From Helianthus annuus (taxonomy: Eukaryota; Streptophyta; Magnoliopsida; Asterales; Asteraceae): DNA of 64,000 nt. Numbering within the stretch: the stretch's first letter is position 1; each line of letters begins with the position of its first letter. The stretch covers positions 142,501,845 to 142,565,844 of the forward strand of contig NC_035439.2 in NCBI RefSeq assembly GCF_002127325.2, in the 5' to 3' direction. Shown piece after piece: positions 45,201 through 55,655 of the stretch. Under the pieces are notes generated by a model, which ran no database searches, had not been told where the DNA came from, and worked only from the letters and a program-made list of their open reading frames with translations. The position numbers and the translations under genes were made by a program.

Positions 45201-46119
45201 TAAGCTTGACGTAGTCTACCAACAGGCCCTTGAGTACTTAAGTATCTCTCTTCCAGACTTTGATATTGGCGGTTTCTCTAATATGGACACCCCCCCCCAA
45301 AGCCACAAAAAACTTTGGCAAATGCCCTATTTGACAAAATCGCTCGAAGTCTGGGAGAAACATTCGATTTGTCTCCCCGCCAGAAGGCGGTGATTGAGTG
45401 CTTGAAAGGCCCCCATGCGCAAGATTTTTTGACTGTTATCCCGATCGAGGGGCTGGGGCAATGCATGTCGGCTGTTGAGTATAGGGCTATCCTCAAATAC
45501 CGGCTAATGATCCCTATGTATTTAGAAGACGAAACCTGCCCAATTTGCCGCAAAGCCTGCATAGATAAATACGGGGAGCATACTATTCATTGTAAGGAGC
45601 TCCCTGGTTTCAAATATCGGCACGACTGTGTGAGAGATGTTTTGGGGGACATCTTGAGGAGAGCGGGGATTTCTGCCAAGAAGGAGGCCCCTGTGAATTT
45701 CCTTACAGATCTGATGGAAGGGAGATCTACATTGAGACCAGCGGATCTGCTCGTCTTTGGCTGGGCGGAGGGAAACATGCTTGTGTGGATCTAACAGGAG
45801 TCTTCCCCTTAGCTGGTTTAAGGGAAAGCGGGTTTATAGCAGGACAGGCTATAAGGAAAGCGGAATCTAAAAATGTGGATAAACACGCTAAAGCATGTGC
45901 TGATAACCAACATGCATTTGTCCCCATCGCCTTTGGCACCTTTGGCTCCCTAGCTCCAGAAGCTATCCGTTTGTTGACTAGGGTCCAAAAGGTTGTCCAC
46001 AGCAGTTGCTCATCAACAGGGGGGGGGGGGCAGAGGTTTGTCTTTAATAGGTAGGGTTTGCTATTCAGAAAGGGGTAGCGGCGCAACTTGTTGCTCGCTT
46101 ACCTGCGATATTGATGTAA
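42206..46119 (+). pseudogene. Reverse-transcriptase gene with zinc fingers, non-LTR type, decayed
   Basis: Probable retroelement protein read through at least six frameshifts. A 5' leader with a GTAAGT donor at 42254 comes first. N-terminal Cys/His units: CPLKHFHECKDGKPG..FFRLLEHMQSTH (42970-43050) and CGECMVMHALSRGCKHG. The RT domain (43804-44790) has SCGRDGMRARHLLDA, LLTIDFTNAFNMVD, TTGVQQGDPLGPLLFALAL, an unusual HAWYLDDGTIIG box (YLDD instead of YADD), LNIKKTEVYWPS and GVKLLGG. The C terminus has CPICRKACIDKYGEHTIHC then RPADLLVFGW and VDLTGV, which could be a zinc finger plus restriction-like endonuclease as in R2-type elements. No APE endonuclease, integrase or RNase H was seen. The coding trace ends in LVARLPAILM at 46119. 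Runs of C or G at 42889, 45290 and 46019 coincide with frame breaks. Confidence 0.75.
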
Positions 46120-46134
46120 CTCGACCAGTATTTT

Positions 46135-46590
46135 ATATAATGAAACGATATATTGATAATAATGATAACGAGTGTGATTCAGACAATTAGAAATAAGTGA
46201 TAAATATTAGTTTTTTTTTAGTTTTATTGACTAATTAACGAATATCTGGATTTAGAAATAATGAAGTAAAGTAAATATAAAGTTAAATAAAAATGAATAA
46301 GTTTTATAAATAAATTAATATATATTTTTGAAAGAAATAAAAATAAAATGCATAAAAGAAGTAATAAGAAAAACAGAAACTTAAAAGAAAATGAAATAAA
46401 GTATGTTATGTTGTTTGGAGTTGGTCACGAGTCAAGACCACGGGTCCACGAAAAGAAAATGACACAGTTGCGCAGTTTCGGTTGACTTCATCAAAAAGAA
46501 ATTATATCCTAGCCATATGAAGTAACCTTTTGTTATTTTTTGGGCCATATGAAGTAACCCTTTGTTATTTATTTATTTATTTATTTTTTT
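46135..46590 (+). repeat. Block duplicated at 60205-60395 and 61425-62000
   Basis: Segments such as AACGAGTGTGATTCAGA, TTAACGAATATCTGGATTTA and AAAATGCATAAAAGAAGTAA recur in the same order downstream of RLP copy B's promoter. The last part (61430-61600) is repeated once more at 61858-62000. Confidence 0.9.
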
Positions 46591-46755
46591 GCATTAAAGG
46601 TAACAATAATAATATAGTTAATTACACGTTTTATTCAAGTGACCCGGTCAACATAACAAAAAAAACGGCTTCTAAGCTTTAATTTTAATTTATCATAAAC
46701 ACTATTCGTATTATACGCACCTAAAATTAAGTTTAATCTTTTGTTGTCCGGCCAA

Positions 46756-46835
46756 TGTGGGTATGGCTCAGTTGGTAAAGACATACGTCTTTTAAAGGGA
46801 ATGTCTCATGTTCAAAACTGGGCAAGAAAAATTAA
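46756..46835 (+). ncRNA. tRNA-like SINE head
   Basis: GTATGGCTCAGTTGGTAAAG looks like a tRNA box A and TGTTCAAAACT a degenerate box B about 45 bp on, followed by GGGCAAGAAAAATT. Too degraded for a functional tRNA (no acceptor-stem pairing), so a SINE or tRNA relic. Confidence 0.5.
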
Positions 46836-47071
46836 TTTGGATTATTGGTGTAATTAAGTATATATAGTCAAAACCAACAAAAATATAATTCTGAAAATTA
46901 AAACTAAACACTTTATATTGGTTTGTAACTTTTAAACGCTTGGTATCGTAATGAAGTTTATCATATAGACGTCTGCTAATCAGATTTATGAAAAGCATTT
47001 CGTGTCACGCCTCATGTTTCCGCCAAAGGCAGGCCGGTGTGACAATTGTGGCGAAGAAGGTTCGAGTGATT

Positions 47072-47193
47072 CAGGGGCGAAGGATAAGAGGCGCGGGAAG
47101 CCCCCCCCCCCCCCCCCCCCCCCCGGTTCTATAGAAATTTTTGGGTATATACGTTTTCGCCCTCCCGACCGAAAAATTCAAGCTTCGCCACTG
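47072..47193. mobile_element. hAT MITE (122 bp) with a 24-C run
   Basis: CAGGGGCGAAGGATAAGAGG to CAAGCTTCGCCACTG, flanked by the perfect 8-bp duplication GAGTGATT (47064-47071 and 47194-47201). It contains an uninterrupted C tract at about 47101-47124. Confidence 0.92.
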
Positions 47194-47256
47194 GAGTGAT
47201 TCGAAGTGTTGGTTAAGAGGTGATCGTTGTGTATGTAAAAAGAAAAGAAGTCGTGT

Positions 47257-47496
47257 TTGAGTGATTCCAAGAAAACTATGGAAGATGGTTTTGTTTTCGA
47301 TAGCCATGATGGCGGTGATACACCATTGATGAATCCAGCGATCATTACTGATCTTTGTGATAAAATAAAAGTCGTTAATATGAGCGAAGGAGTGAAATTG
47401 TGTGGGGAAGATGACGAAGCCGAAAAACATAGTTTGATGAATCAGTTTCGAAAGAAGACAATTCTGACCCACTTAAAGAACTTGATATCTCTGTGA
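47257..47496 (+). other. Short unassigned open frame
   Basis: A 79-codon frame starting MSDSKKTMEDGFVFDSHDGG. Composition is protein-like (acidic, no low complexity) and the following 200 bp have broken coding traces (GVEVVETQVSRKMKD), suggesting the relic of a larger gene or retroelement. No domain recognised. Confidence 0.3.
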
Positions 47497-47941
47497 TGGA
47501 ACTAAAGAGAAACATCTTAATTCATGAAGAATACCAAGAAAGGTTCAAGAAGATTTAGGTGATTGCATGGGAAGGGAAGAAAGGATACGTGAGAAAGAAG
47601 AAGATTAAGAGTACATCTAAGTGGATAAAGGAAACAATGGACTTGGTGTTGAAGTGGTAGAGACACAAGTATCAAGAAAGATGAAGGATGTGAAGATCAC
47701 TGAATCAAACCTGCCAGTCACAATGAATCGTGAAATATAACACAATGTCGAGAAAAAAACACACAATGAATCGCAAAAAATACATAATGACGCAAAAAGA
47801 AAAATCTAATGCTAAATAAAAAGACATAATAGTCTAAACAAAAATTCTAGAATCTACAAGCTTAAAATCCAAAAGCCATGTCGCTAAAATGAGTTCAATC
47901 AAAGTATGTTTTGTACTTCTCCTACGAATTCCTATCTTTAA

Positions 47942-48302
47942 GAGCATGTGTAGTGGAAGGGGAAAATAATGCCCCCAAGTGTGGGCATTTTACGCCATGT
48001 GGCGGTCCAGTCAGCAAAGGGGCATTATTGGGCGTTTTCTAAAATGGGTGTAGTGGGGATGGGACATTATTGGGCATTATTGGGGCATTAAATAAAAAAA
48101 AGAAAAAATCTTATTGGATAGGACAAGGGGAGATGAAATCTGATTGGACAAAGACAAAGGGTGTTGGGCGTGGTTTATAAAACGCCAAAGGGGCTTTTTT
48201 TGATTTTTTGCTTAAAAAAACGCCCCATGTAATGGTGCATGGGCGTTTTCGGGCGTTTTTTTTGAATTTTTTTTAAAAAAAAACGCCCCACTACACATGG
48301 TC
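47942..48302. mobile_element. MITE with GAGCATGTGTAGTGG ends, TAA duplication
   Basis: GAGCATGTGTAGTGGAAGGG and CCACTACACATGGTC are inverted ends; TAA flanks both sides (47939-47941 and 48303-48305), as in PIF/Harbinger-related MITEs. The interior repeats GGGCATTATTGGGC and GGGCGTTTT. Confidence 0.8.
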
Positions 48303-48422
48303 TAAACGTAAACTAAAAATGTATATGTTGGAGAGCTTACGGACGCTAGTACCATTAATAAACATTTATAGCAAAAATCAATGTTCGGTGGCGGAATAAT
48401 TAAGCAGTATGTTATTGGGGAA

Positions 48423-48700
48423 GAGTAAACTTCCGTTTTGCTCCCTGTGGTTTGGTCACTTTAACGGTTTTGCCCCAGACCTTTAAAAGTAGCCATTTTA
48501 CTCCCTGATGTTTTGGTTTTGTTGCCAGTTTGCTCCCTGCGGGGAGCAAAATGGAAAAACAAACAATTTGAATAGAGTTAGAGGCGGGGAGCAAACTTGC
48601 AAAAAACTGAAACATCAGGGAGTAAAATGGCTATTTTTAAAGGTTTAGAGCAAAACCGTTAAAATGACCAAACCACAGGGAGTAAAACGGAAGTTTACTC
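48423..48700. mobile_element. MULE-type foldback, 'CTGTGGTTTGG' family, perfect 9-bp duplication
   Basis: GAGTAAACTTCCGTTTTGCT to GTTTACTC with arms running through most of its 278 bp, flanked by ATTGGGGAA at 48414-48422 and 48701-48709. Confidence 0.9.
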
Positions 48701-48709
48701 ATTGGGGAA

Positions 48710-49325
48710 TGTTTGATTGTTTTCCACAAGCTACTGTTGCAAATTGAAATTCACTACCATACTTTGTTGAAAAAATAAACTTGCTTTGGTTGCAGAAACT
48801 TGAGTCATTGCCGTTTCAATCAAGCAATTCCCATGTAGATAAATATCATATTAAAATAAAAGATGTTTATTGAACAAAAAGTCATTTGCATAGTATTGAT
48901 TTATTTATTTTTTTTTTTTTTTGTGAATAGAAACGCAAAAATATTTAATTATGAAATAAAATTAACAGATGAATATATAATTTAAAGTACATTAAGAAAA
49001 AAAAATTACAAATACTTACAAAATATTTGAAAGAATCCAAACTTGAAGTTGATAGTTATTAGCGTGTTAAAAAAGAAGAAATATACAACTTCTGTTGAAT
49101 AAACACCTTTTTTTCAGTATTTTTTTTATTTACATTACAATTGCATGATTAATACGGCAATGACTCAATGAGAGAATAAATTTCTGACCTGTTCTTCCAG
49201 CAACGTCCCATTCTACCATGGAAAATTTCCTGAATCCAATAATTCCATTTCTCCATGGAAGACTGGTTGTTTCTATAAATTATTAATGTTACTAATAGAT
49301 ATATCTTCATACACACTATATCTAT
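48710..49325 (+). promoter_or_regulatory. Upstream region of the RLP gene at 49.3 kb
   Basis: AT-rich, with no gene. A TATA-like TCTATAAATTATT at about 49271 lies some 55 bp before the start codon and fits the position of the conserved TATA box in the paralogous RLP genes. Nothing else is recognised. Confidence 0.45.
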
Positions 49326-51896
49326 ATGATGTCTCCTTTTGTGTCTTTGCTGCTATGCATGTTATTTATGAGTGGCGATCTCGGGAGCTCATGCATTGAG
49401 AAGGAGAGGCAAGCTCTACTGGATGTTAAAGCCAACCTAACAGGCTTAGATGAGTCTATATATGATTGGGGGAGCAACGAAGAAAAAATGGATTGTTGCA
49501 AATGGTTGGGTGTCTTTTGTAGCAACCTCACTGGTCATGTGACTTATCTTTCAATTGGTGGTAGCGGTTCCACAGGTAAGATTAGTCCATCGTTACAACT
49601 GTTGAATCAGCTGGAATATCTTGATCTGAGTCACAATAATTTTCAGTCCAATCCTCTACCCGATTTTTTGGGTTCCCTGTCCAAGTTAGAACGTTTGCTT
49701 ATGTCTAGTGCTAATCTCGGTGGGTCTATCCCTCATCAACTCGCCAATCTCTCCAACTTGCTTGTTCTTGATCTTAAGAATAATTCTTTGAGTGGGTCTA
49801 TTCCTTTCTTTTTTAAAGATTTGACTTCTCTTACCTATATAGACCTCTCTAGCAATGGATTATCTGGTAATGTACCAAACAGTTTGGGTCAACTTTCTAA
49901 ATTGAAATATCTTGATCTTAGTTACAATTCTTTGAATGGAAGCATACCTGACTTCATAGGATCTCCTCCCATTTGGTCTTTAGACATATCCCATAATCAG
50001 TTACATGGTAATGTACCAAATAGTTTGGGTCAGCTTTCGAATCTGGAACATCTTGATCTTAGTTATAATTCGTTGGATGGAAGCATACCTAACTTCATAG
50101 GAACTATTCCCCTTTGGCATTTAGACATGTCTAGTAATCAGTTACATGGTAGTGTACCAAACAGTTTGGGTCAGCTTTCAAATCTTACATATCTTGATTT
50201 TTCATCCAACTCCCTCGAAGGTGTTATCTCTGAAGTTCATTTTCTTAATCTCACCTCTCTAGGATATTTGGACTTGTCTTTCAATTCTTTAGCATTAGAC
50301 TTAAGCTTCCATGGGATAATCCCTTCTGTTTTAGATACAATAAAACTACAATCCTGCAAGTTGGGACCTAGGTTCCCAATATGGATGAAAACTCAACGAA
50401 ATTTCAAACATCTTGATATTTCCAATGCTGGAATATCAGGTAGCGTCCCTAACTGGTTTTGGGACCTACCTAGTGAATTGGAATTTCTGAACATCTCTTC
50501 AAATGGAATAGAAGGCATGATACCAAAAATGGGGGTATCATTTTTGGGCTATCCTGGAATGGATTTGAGCAACAACCATTTCGAAGGAGGCGTACCGTCA
50601 TTGCCTTCTAGAGTATCTGCATTAAACCTCTCTGGAAACAAGTTCTCAGGAACAGTTTCTTTCTTGTGTAACTTTGATGGACCTTTAACTCTTCTTGACC
50701 TCTCCAACAATTCATTCTCAGGTAGCCTGCCTGGTTGTTGGATGAAATTCCAGGAAAAGTTAGTCGTTCTAAGTTTATCGAGTAACAATATATCTGGGGA
50801 AATTCCTTTTTCTTTGGGAACCTTGTCTAACCTAGAGGTATTGTATTTACGAAAAAATGCATTTGTTGGTGAAGTGCCAACGTCCTTGAGAAACTGCACT
50901 AAACTTAGGTTTGTGGATCTTGGGGAAAATAAGTTATCTGGAGTCATACCAGAATGGATAGGGGAACTTTCAAAATTATATGTTCTTGTTTTAGGATCCA
51001 ATAGATTCTATGGGATGTTACCTTCCAAAGTATGTTGGTTGTATAATCTTCAAGTCCTTGACCTGTCTAATAATGGATTGTCAGCTAATATTCCTAGATG
51101 CTTTGATAACTTCACCGCTATGGCTAGAAGAAGCTTTCGAGACGATGTGATCACTAGCCATGCTTATTCATCTGCCATACCAGCTAAATGTTATTTTCTG
51201 AATGGAAATGAGTGTCCTTCTGATCCTGTTGAAGAAGCACAATTTTTAGACAATGCATGGGTTGCGTGGAAAGGAGCAAAACGGTTATTTGGAAAAAGTG
51301 GACTGAGTCTATTGAAAAGCATTGATCTTTCAAGAAACAACTTATCTGGAAAAATTCCAAATGCGATCACTGGTCTTTTTGAACTGGTTTCTTTAAATCT
51401 TTCTGTCAACAAGCTGCATGGGGAGGTCCCAAAAGATATGGGTCGGTTGAAGTCTCTTGAATCTCTTGACTTGTCTAGAAATGAGTTCTCTGGGCATATT
51501 CCGTGGAGTTTGGCACAATTAAACTTTTTGAGTTATCTTGACCTCTCTTTCAATAACTTGTCAGGAAGAATACCAATTGGTTCTCAACTCCAACGCTTCA
51601 GTTATACCTCATACAGTGGTAACCCTCAACTTTGTGGACCTCCACTTACACCAAGATGTGGGTTTCTACAAGTTGTTGAGAAGAAAGATGTCAAAGAAGA
51701 AGACGATGATTCTTGGAAATTATATTACATAGGTATGGGTGTTGGATTTGCATTTGGATTTTTAGGTATATGTGGTGCTTTAATTTTAAGCCATCGATGC
51801 AGATATTTTGTTTTTGCTTCGTTGAGTCACATGAAGGATTGGATGTATGTAATTATGGTTGTACATTTTGGCAAACTTGTAAGAAAGTTTAGGTAA
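49326..51896 (+). CDS. Cf-type LRR receptor-like protein (intact, 856 aa)
   Basis: Single-exon cell-surface receptor-like protein. Signal peptide MMSPFVSLLLCMLFMSGDLG; LRR N-terminal cap (residues about 23-75) with DCCKWLGVFC; more than 20 plant LRRs (LxxLxLxxNxLSGxIPxxLG). An island interrupts the repeats at about residues 600-650 (RSFRDDVITSHAYSS ... DNAWVAWKGAKRLFG), then four more LRRs, the C-terminal cap NPQLCGPPLTPRC, an acidic stretch EKKDVKEEDDDSW, a membrane helix (YIGMGVGFAFGFLGICGALI) with GxxxG motifs and a short basic tail with no kinase. Proteins of this class (Cf-2/Cf-9, Ve1) work with SOBIR1 and BAK1 in immunity or with CLV1 in development; the ligand here is unknown. The start could also be Met2. 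Confidence 0.95.
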   Translation: MMSPFVSLLLCMLFMSGDLGSSCIEKERQALLDVKANLTGLDESIYDWGSNEEKMDCCKWLGVFCSNLTGHVTYLSIGGSGSTGKISPSLQLLNQLEYLDLSHNNFQSNPLPDFLGSLSKLERLLMSSANLGGSIPHQLANLSNLLVLDLKNNSLSGSIPFFFKDLTSLTYIDLSSNGLSGNVPNSLGQLSKLKYLDLSYNSLNGSIPDFIGSPPIWSLDISHNQLHGNVPNSLGQLSNLEHLDLSYNSLDGSIPNFIGTIPLWHLDMSSNQLHGSVPNSLGQLSNLTYLDFSSNSLEGVISEVHFLNLTSLGYLDLSFNSLALDLSFHGIIPSVLDTIKLQSCKLGPRFPIWMKTQRNFKHLDISNAGISGSVPNWFWDLPSELEFLNISSNGIEGMIPKMGVSFLGYPGMDLSNNHFEGGVPSLPSRVSALNLSGNKFSGTVSFLCNFDGPLTLLDLSNNSFSGSLPGCWMKFQEKLVVLSLSSNNISGEIPFSLGTLSNLEVLYLRKNAFVGEVPTSLRNCTKLRFVDLGENKLSGVIPEWIGELSKLYVLVLGSNRFYGMLPSKVCWLYNLQVLDLSNNGLSANIPRCFDNFTAMARRSFRDDVITSHAYSSAIPAKCYFLNGNECPSDPVEEAQFLDNAWVAWKGAKRLFGKSGLSLLKSIDLSRNNLSGKIPNAITGLFELVSLNLSVNKLHGEVPKDMGRLKSLESLDLSRNEFSGHIPWSLAQLNFLSYLDLSFNNLSGRIPIGSQLQRFSYTSYSGNPQLCGPPLTPRCGFLQVVEKKDVKEEDDDSWKLYYIGMGVGFAFGFLGICGALILSHRCRYFVFASLSHMKDWMYVIMVVHFGKLVRKFR

Positions 51897-53080
51897 ACAT
51901 TGTACAACTATTTCTTGTTAGAAAAACTAATGTATGAGTTGATAAACTGTGATTTCCTATGTAAGGGTATAATTACTATTACTATTACTATTATGTTTTA
52001 AGTTTGAACAACAGTTGAAAACTATCATTAATTTGGGCATATATAGACTTCGTTTGTTGTTATCTAATTGATTGTTATGATTGTAAAGTTTTTATATTAA
52101 TTAAAATGTGTTTTGGAGGCCCTCGTGCGAAACTGTCGACTAGGTCAATGTTATGTTTTGGAGAATAACTAGTATTATTACCCGTGATTCACGGTAAGGG
52201 CTTAAGTTGGCTAGTTATAGGTTTTAACATTTAATATGTGGCATACCATGTTCAAACGTTCTGGAGACATACTGAAGTTGACCCAAAATATTACATGTTT
52301 GTCACACACATATTGCAGGTAAGTAGACCCAAAAAATTACATGTTTGTCACATACATATTAGTAATGTGTGGATAGCCAAAAGTGCTTTCATAAGCTGAT
52401 TGAGCCTGTAACTAGATTTTCCTTTGTAGCATTTGTTGCTTTCTTCATCTGTAGAGTGTTCGTAGGTGATGGAGCTGGGTGGAATGTTGTAGGGGTTTGT
52501 GTAGTAACAACCAGATATGTATAAAGAATGTTAACCGAACAGTTCTTAAAAAAAACATAGCAACACTAAACGATGTAGTTAATATATATTTTTTTGTGTG
52601 TGGTGTTGGCGTGGCTTCAAGTTCAGCGACTGTTGTGTCAAGGACTTGGTTCATAACTAATTGCGTGGAATCTGATGGGATGCTGAAACGGACTTCGAAT
52701 ACTCTTCTTTGCTCTCTTAAGGCTTGGATTGGATTCGGTATCGTATCTTTCTATGTGTATTCAGAAATCAATTTTGGACAACAATTTTCACAAATGATAG
52801 CATTGCAGCCTCAAAGAATATAACAACTGCAATGGTAGTGTTATCACTGAGCATTCCACCTATGCAGTACCTTGAATTAATGTAAGTTAAAAATAAAAGG
52901 AGTTAGTAATCTAAGGAACCATGTTCTATTGTTAATTTTGACAAAATAAATGAGAGCAATTGTGAGATACGTATATTTATTTGTTGCTTACAAAATAAAT
53001 GAGAGCAATTAAAAATTTATTTGTTGCTTAAAAGGGGAAAATAAACAAATATTACAGGTGACAATTTTGATCTGTTTACA
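51897..53080. other. Intergenic sequence downstream of the RLP gene
   Basis: The first 60 bp resemble the 3' flank of the other RLP genes (CATTGTACAACTA..TTC). The rest is AT-rich with weak open frames (52479-52823) lacking domains. Direct repeats of AAATTACATGTTTGTCACA occur at about 52286 and 52333. No gene is supported. Confidence 0.5.
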
Positions 53081-53084
53081 TGGT

Positions 53085-54020
53085 AATGGGTCACCTAGGG
53101 TTGAGAAATTTTTAAACAGTATTCCTAAAGAGTGGAAGATGTATACTACTTTGATCAAGGAAATTTCGCTTTATGAAGATCTTACCTTAGGCCGCCAGGG
53201 GCGGAGTCCGTTATATTTTCACGGAAAATAGTATAACGCGTTATACAATCAAAGTCCCACCCCCACAACAAATGTCAACGCGTTATATTTTCACGGAATC
53301 GATTTTCCGTTATTTTTTTAACGCGTGAAGGTTTTATTTTGTGAGTGGAATTGTTGGTTGGGGGGAAATTGTTGGGTGTGGTGATGAGTGATGACCACCC
53401 CCACTAAAAAAGGTTGTGAGTGATGGAAAAATGGTCGATGACATGACGGAACTTGATTGGTGCTTGTGAGTGATAAATTCTATCACTAGTGAACCACCCC
53501 CCCTCCCCTTAGAACAAGCAGTGCAAAAATTAAAAGGATACTCTTGGAGCTTAGAAGATCAAGCCGAAGCTTATGAAAAGATGCAAGATCCTACATTATA
53601 CAAAGCAAAATAAAGTGATTCAAGCGTTGGAACAGGAGTGGCTTTATAGTTTGGTGACAGTGTAACCAAAGAAGTTTCGAATCCAAATGCTTATCTAAGT
53701 TCAAGTGGAGGTTCTTCAAATGTGAGTCATGGTAGTTTGTCTACCGATGGAAATCAAAATGTTGTTACTCAAAGTTTAAATGTTCCGAGCTTGGATCCTC
53801 ATTGTCTTAAATTGATTGAAGAAAACATGGGATTACTAGCCTCTTTCATGACAACTTAGGAGAATTTTGCTCTAAGAAAATTAGTTGAGAGTTCAAGTCT
53901 TGATGAAGATTTTGACCAAATAGATCAAGATGAAATGGAGGAACTTGATATTCAACTGAATATGGCTCTGTTGGTTCGCAGAGCCTAGAAGTTTTTGCAA
54001 AAGACGGGTAAGAAGCCAAA
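53085..54020 (+). pseudogene. Ty1/copia gag relic (UBN2 type)
   Basis: The translation runs RVEKFLNSIPKEWKMYTTLI, SLYEDLTL, then after the insertion EQAVQKLKGYSWSLEDQAEA and YEKMQDPTLYK, later SLDPHCLKLIEENMGLLASF and DEDFDQIDQDEMEELDIQLN, MALLVRRA. This order and wording match copia-type gag polyproteins common in Asteraceae. Several stops (after ALYKAK, FMTT, RRA) and the nested MITE disable it. No pol was found. Confidence 0.7.
53190..53511. mobile_element. MITE inserted in the copia gag relic
   Basis: CCGCCAGGGGCGGAGTCCG to CCACCCCCCCTC, with CCTTAG on both sides matching the interrupted gag frame (TTACCTTA|GAACAA). The middle carries a hairpin-forming GCGTTATA repeat; the right part resembles the MITE at 23764-24056. 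Confidence 0.7.
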
Positions 54021-54817
54021 GATGAAACGCCAAAATCGAGATTAGAATATTACTCCAACAAAATCTAATCAAGGAAATCAGAGTGCTACTTCTACAAGAT
54101 CAAATCAAGGAAACCAGAATTCTTCTTCTAGTGTTTCAACTACAAATGCTAATGCTAATGCGAATGATAGTACTACTTCAAATTTAACTCCATCAACTAG
54201 TAATGAATTAGTAGTAAAGAAACCTGTTTTAATCATCAAAAAGTAAAGAATACTCACATGAAGATCTAGGCTGAAAACCTGTTTTAAGCATCAAACCTTC
54301 AAAAGAGATATAAGAAACCTGCCTCTAGGGCTCTGTCGGCCCTTCTCCTCTACCTGCGTCTCCATTTGAAGAAAGGTGTCCAAAGCGGTGGTCGGCCTTC
54401 CTCCTGAGCAATGACTTATGGTAAATTGCAAAGAGAAAGCAAATCCATATCCAGATCTTTGAGAGAGAGAGAGAGAGAGAGAAGGGGAACGAAAATGAAA
54501 GGGGCTGTTGGTTTAATACAACCCAACAACTCGATTAACACATTTATCAATTGATTACTACAAGTCAACATGTTTGACATGCTATATAAATGAGTTAAAG
54601 TCAAAAGCTAAAAACAAAGTTGTGTGAGTACAATATCTCTAGCAATCATTTTGGTGTAATATGGGTTACATCATAAACATTCGCACAAGCCTTTGATGTA
54701 CCAGAATAGGACTATAATAGAATTTAAAATTAGAGAACAAAGAACTAAAAAGGGTGTTTTTTAGTAATTTTCAAAGAAATAACTCATATACTACGTTTTA
54801 ACAAAAAAAAAAAAAAA
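54021..54817. other. Unassigned sequence with a GA tract
   Basis: Ser/Thr/Asn-rich broken coding trace to about 54245 (probably the copia gag tail), then a (GA)n run at 54462-54482 and AT-rich DNA. No gene is supported. Confidence 0.4.
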
Positions 54818-55193
54818 GAGTTAAATGCCATTTTAGTCCTTGTGGTTTGGGCCATTTTGCCAGTTTAGTCCAAAGGTTTCATTTTTAACCTGTGAGTCCA
54901 AAAAGGTTTCACAGTTGCCATTTTAGTCCATTGTGTTAACTTCATCCATTTTTTCTGTTAACGAGAAGGCCAATTTGGTCATTTTGTATGTAATTCTGTT
55001 AACTAAAAGGGCAATTCTGTCATATAAAATGACCGAATTGGCCTTCTCGTTAATAGAAAAAACGGATGAAATTAACCCAGTGGACTAAAATGGCAACAGT
55101 GAAACCTTTTTGGACCCACAGGTTAAAAATGAAACCTTTGGACTAAACTGACAAAATGGCCCAAACCACAGGAACTAAAATGGCATTTAACTC
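54818..55193. mobile_element. MULE-type foldback, 'CTTGTGGTTTGG' family
   Basis: GAGTTAAATGCCATTTTAGT to ACTAAAATGGCATTTAACTC, nearly a full-length palindrome of 376 bp, flanked on both sides by A runs (target duplication therefore not distinguishable). Confidence 0.88.
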
Positions 55194-55426
55194 AAAAAAA
55201 AAAAAGTTTAAAAACACAGTTCGGTTCCTATACTTAACTGGATCAAAAGAAAACCAAAACCAATACAGTCTGATCCGACCCGACCTGGTTCAGTCTAGAA
55301 CTAAAAACCAAATCAAAACAGTTTGGTTCCTATACTCATCAAAATAACACAAAATAAAAAAAAATTAAAAAAAAACTGAAATCATAATGTAAATAACTTA
55401 AGAACATAAAAAGATCTTGAAAATAC

Positions 55427-55655
55427 CTTGAGAAGCTGGCGCATTTTAGCGGTGACCACCTCTTGAGTGAACCCAAATGGCTTCATTGCATCAATGGCTG
55501 CATCCATTCGAGAAGTACGAGCCTGCAACATCATTTAAATAAATATATAAATAAATGGGTAATTATCAATCAATTTATCTATCTAAAAACTCTTATAAAA
55601 ACCTTAGAATAATTGTTAAAAATGATACCTTTTGTGGTCTTGTTGTTGGTGACAT
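55427..55655 (-). pseudogene. WIYLD-domain gene fragment (SUVR-like N terminus)
   Basis: Two exons on the minus strand with GT..AG borders and a continuous frame: exon 1 55655-55629 (MSPTTRPQK) and exon 2 55522-55427 (RMDAAIDAMKPFGFTQEVV, TAKMRQLLK). The exon-2 pattern resembles the WIYLD domain at the N terminus of plant SUVR histone methyltransferases (ubiquitin binding in SUVR4). A good donor GTATTT follows exon 2, but no downstream exon is seen; the next 230 bp lead into a MULE-type foldback. It is therefore a truncated or captured fragment. Confidence 0.5.

Noticed and set aside
46756..46835. Functional tRNA gene
   Set aside because: Box A is acceptable but box B is degenerate and no acceptor stem pairs.
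52479..52823. 114-codon hypothetical protein
   Set aside because: No domain, AT-rich, no promoter or splice context; likely chance.
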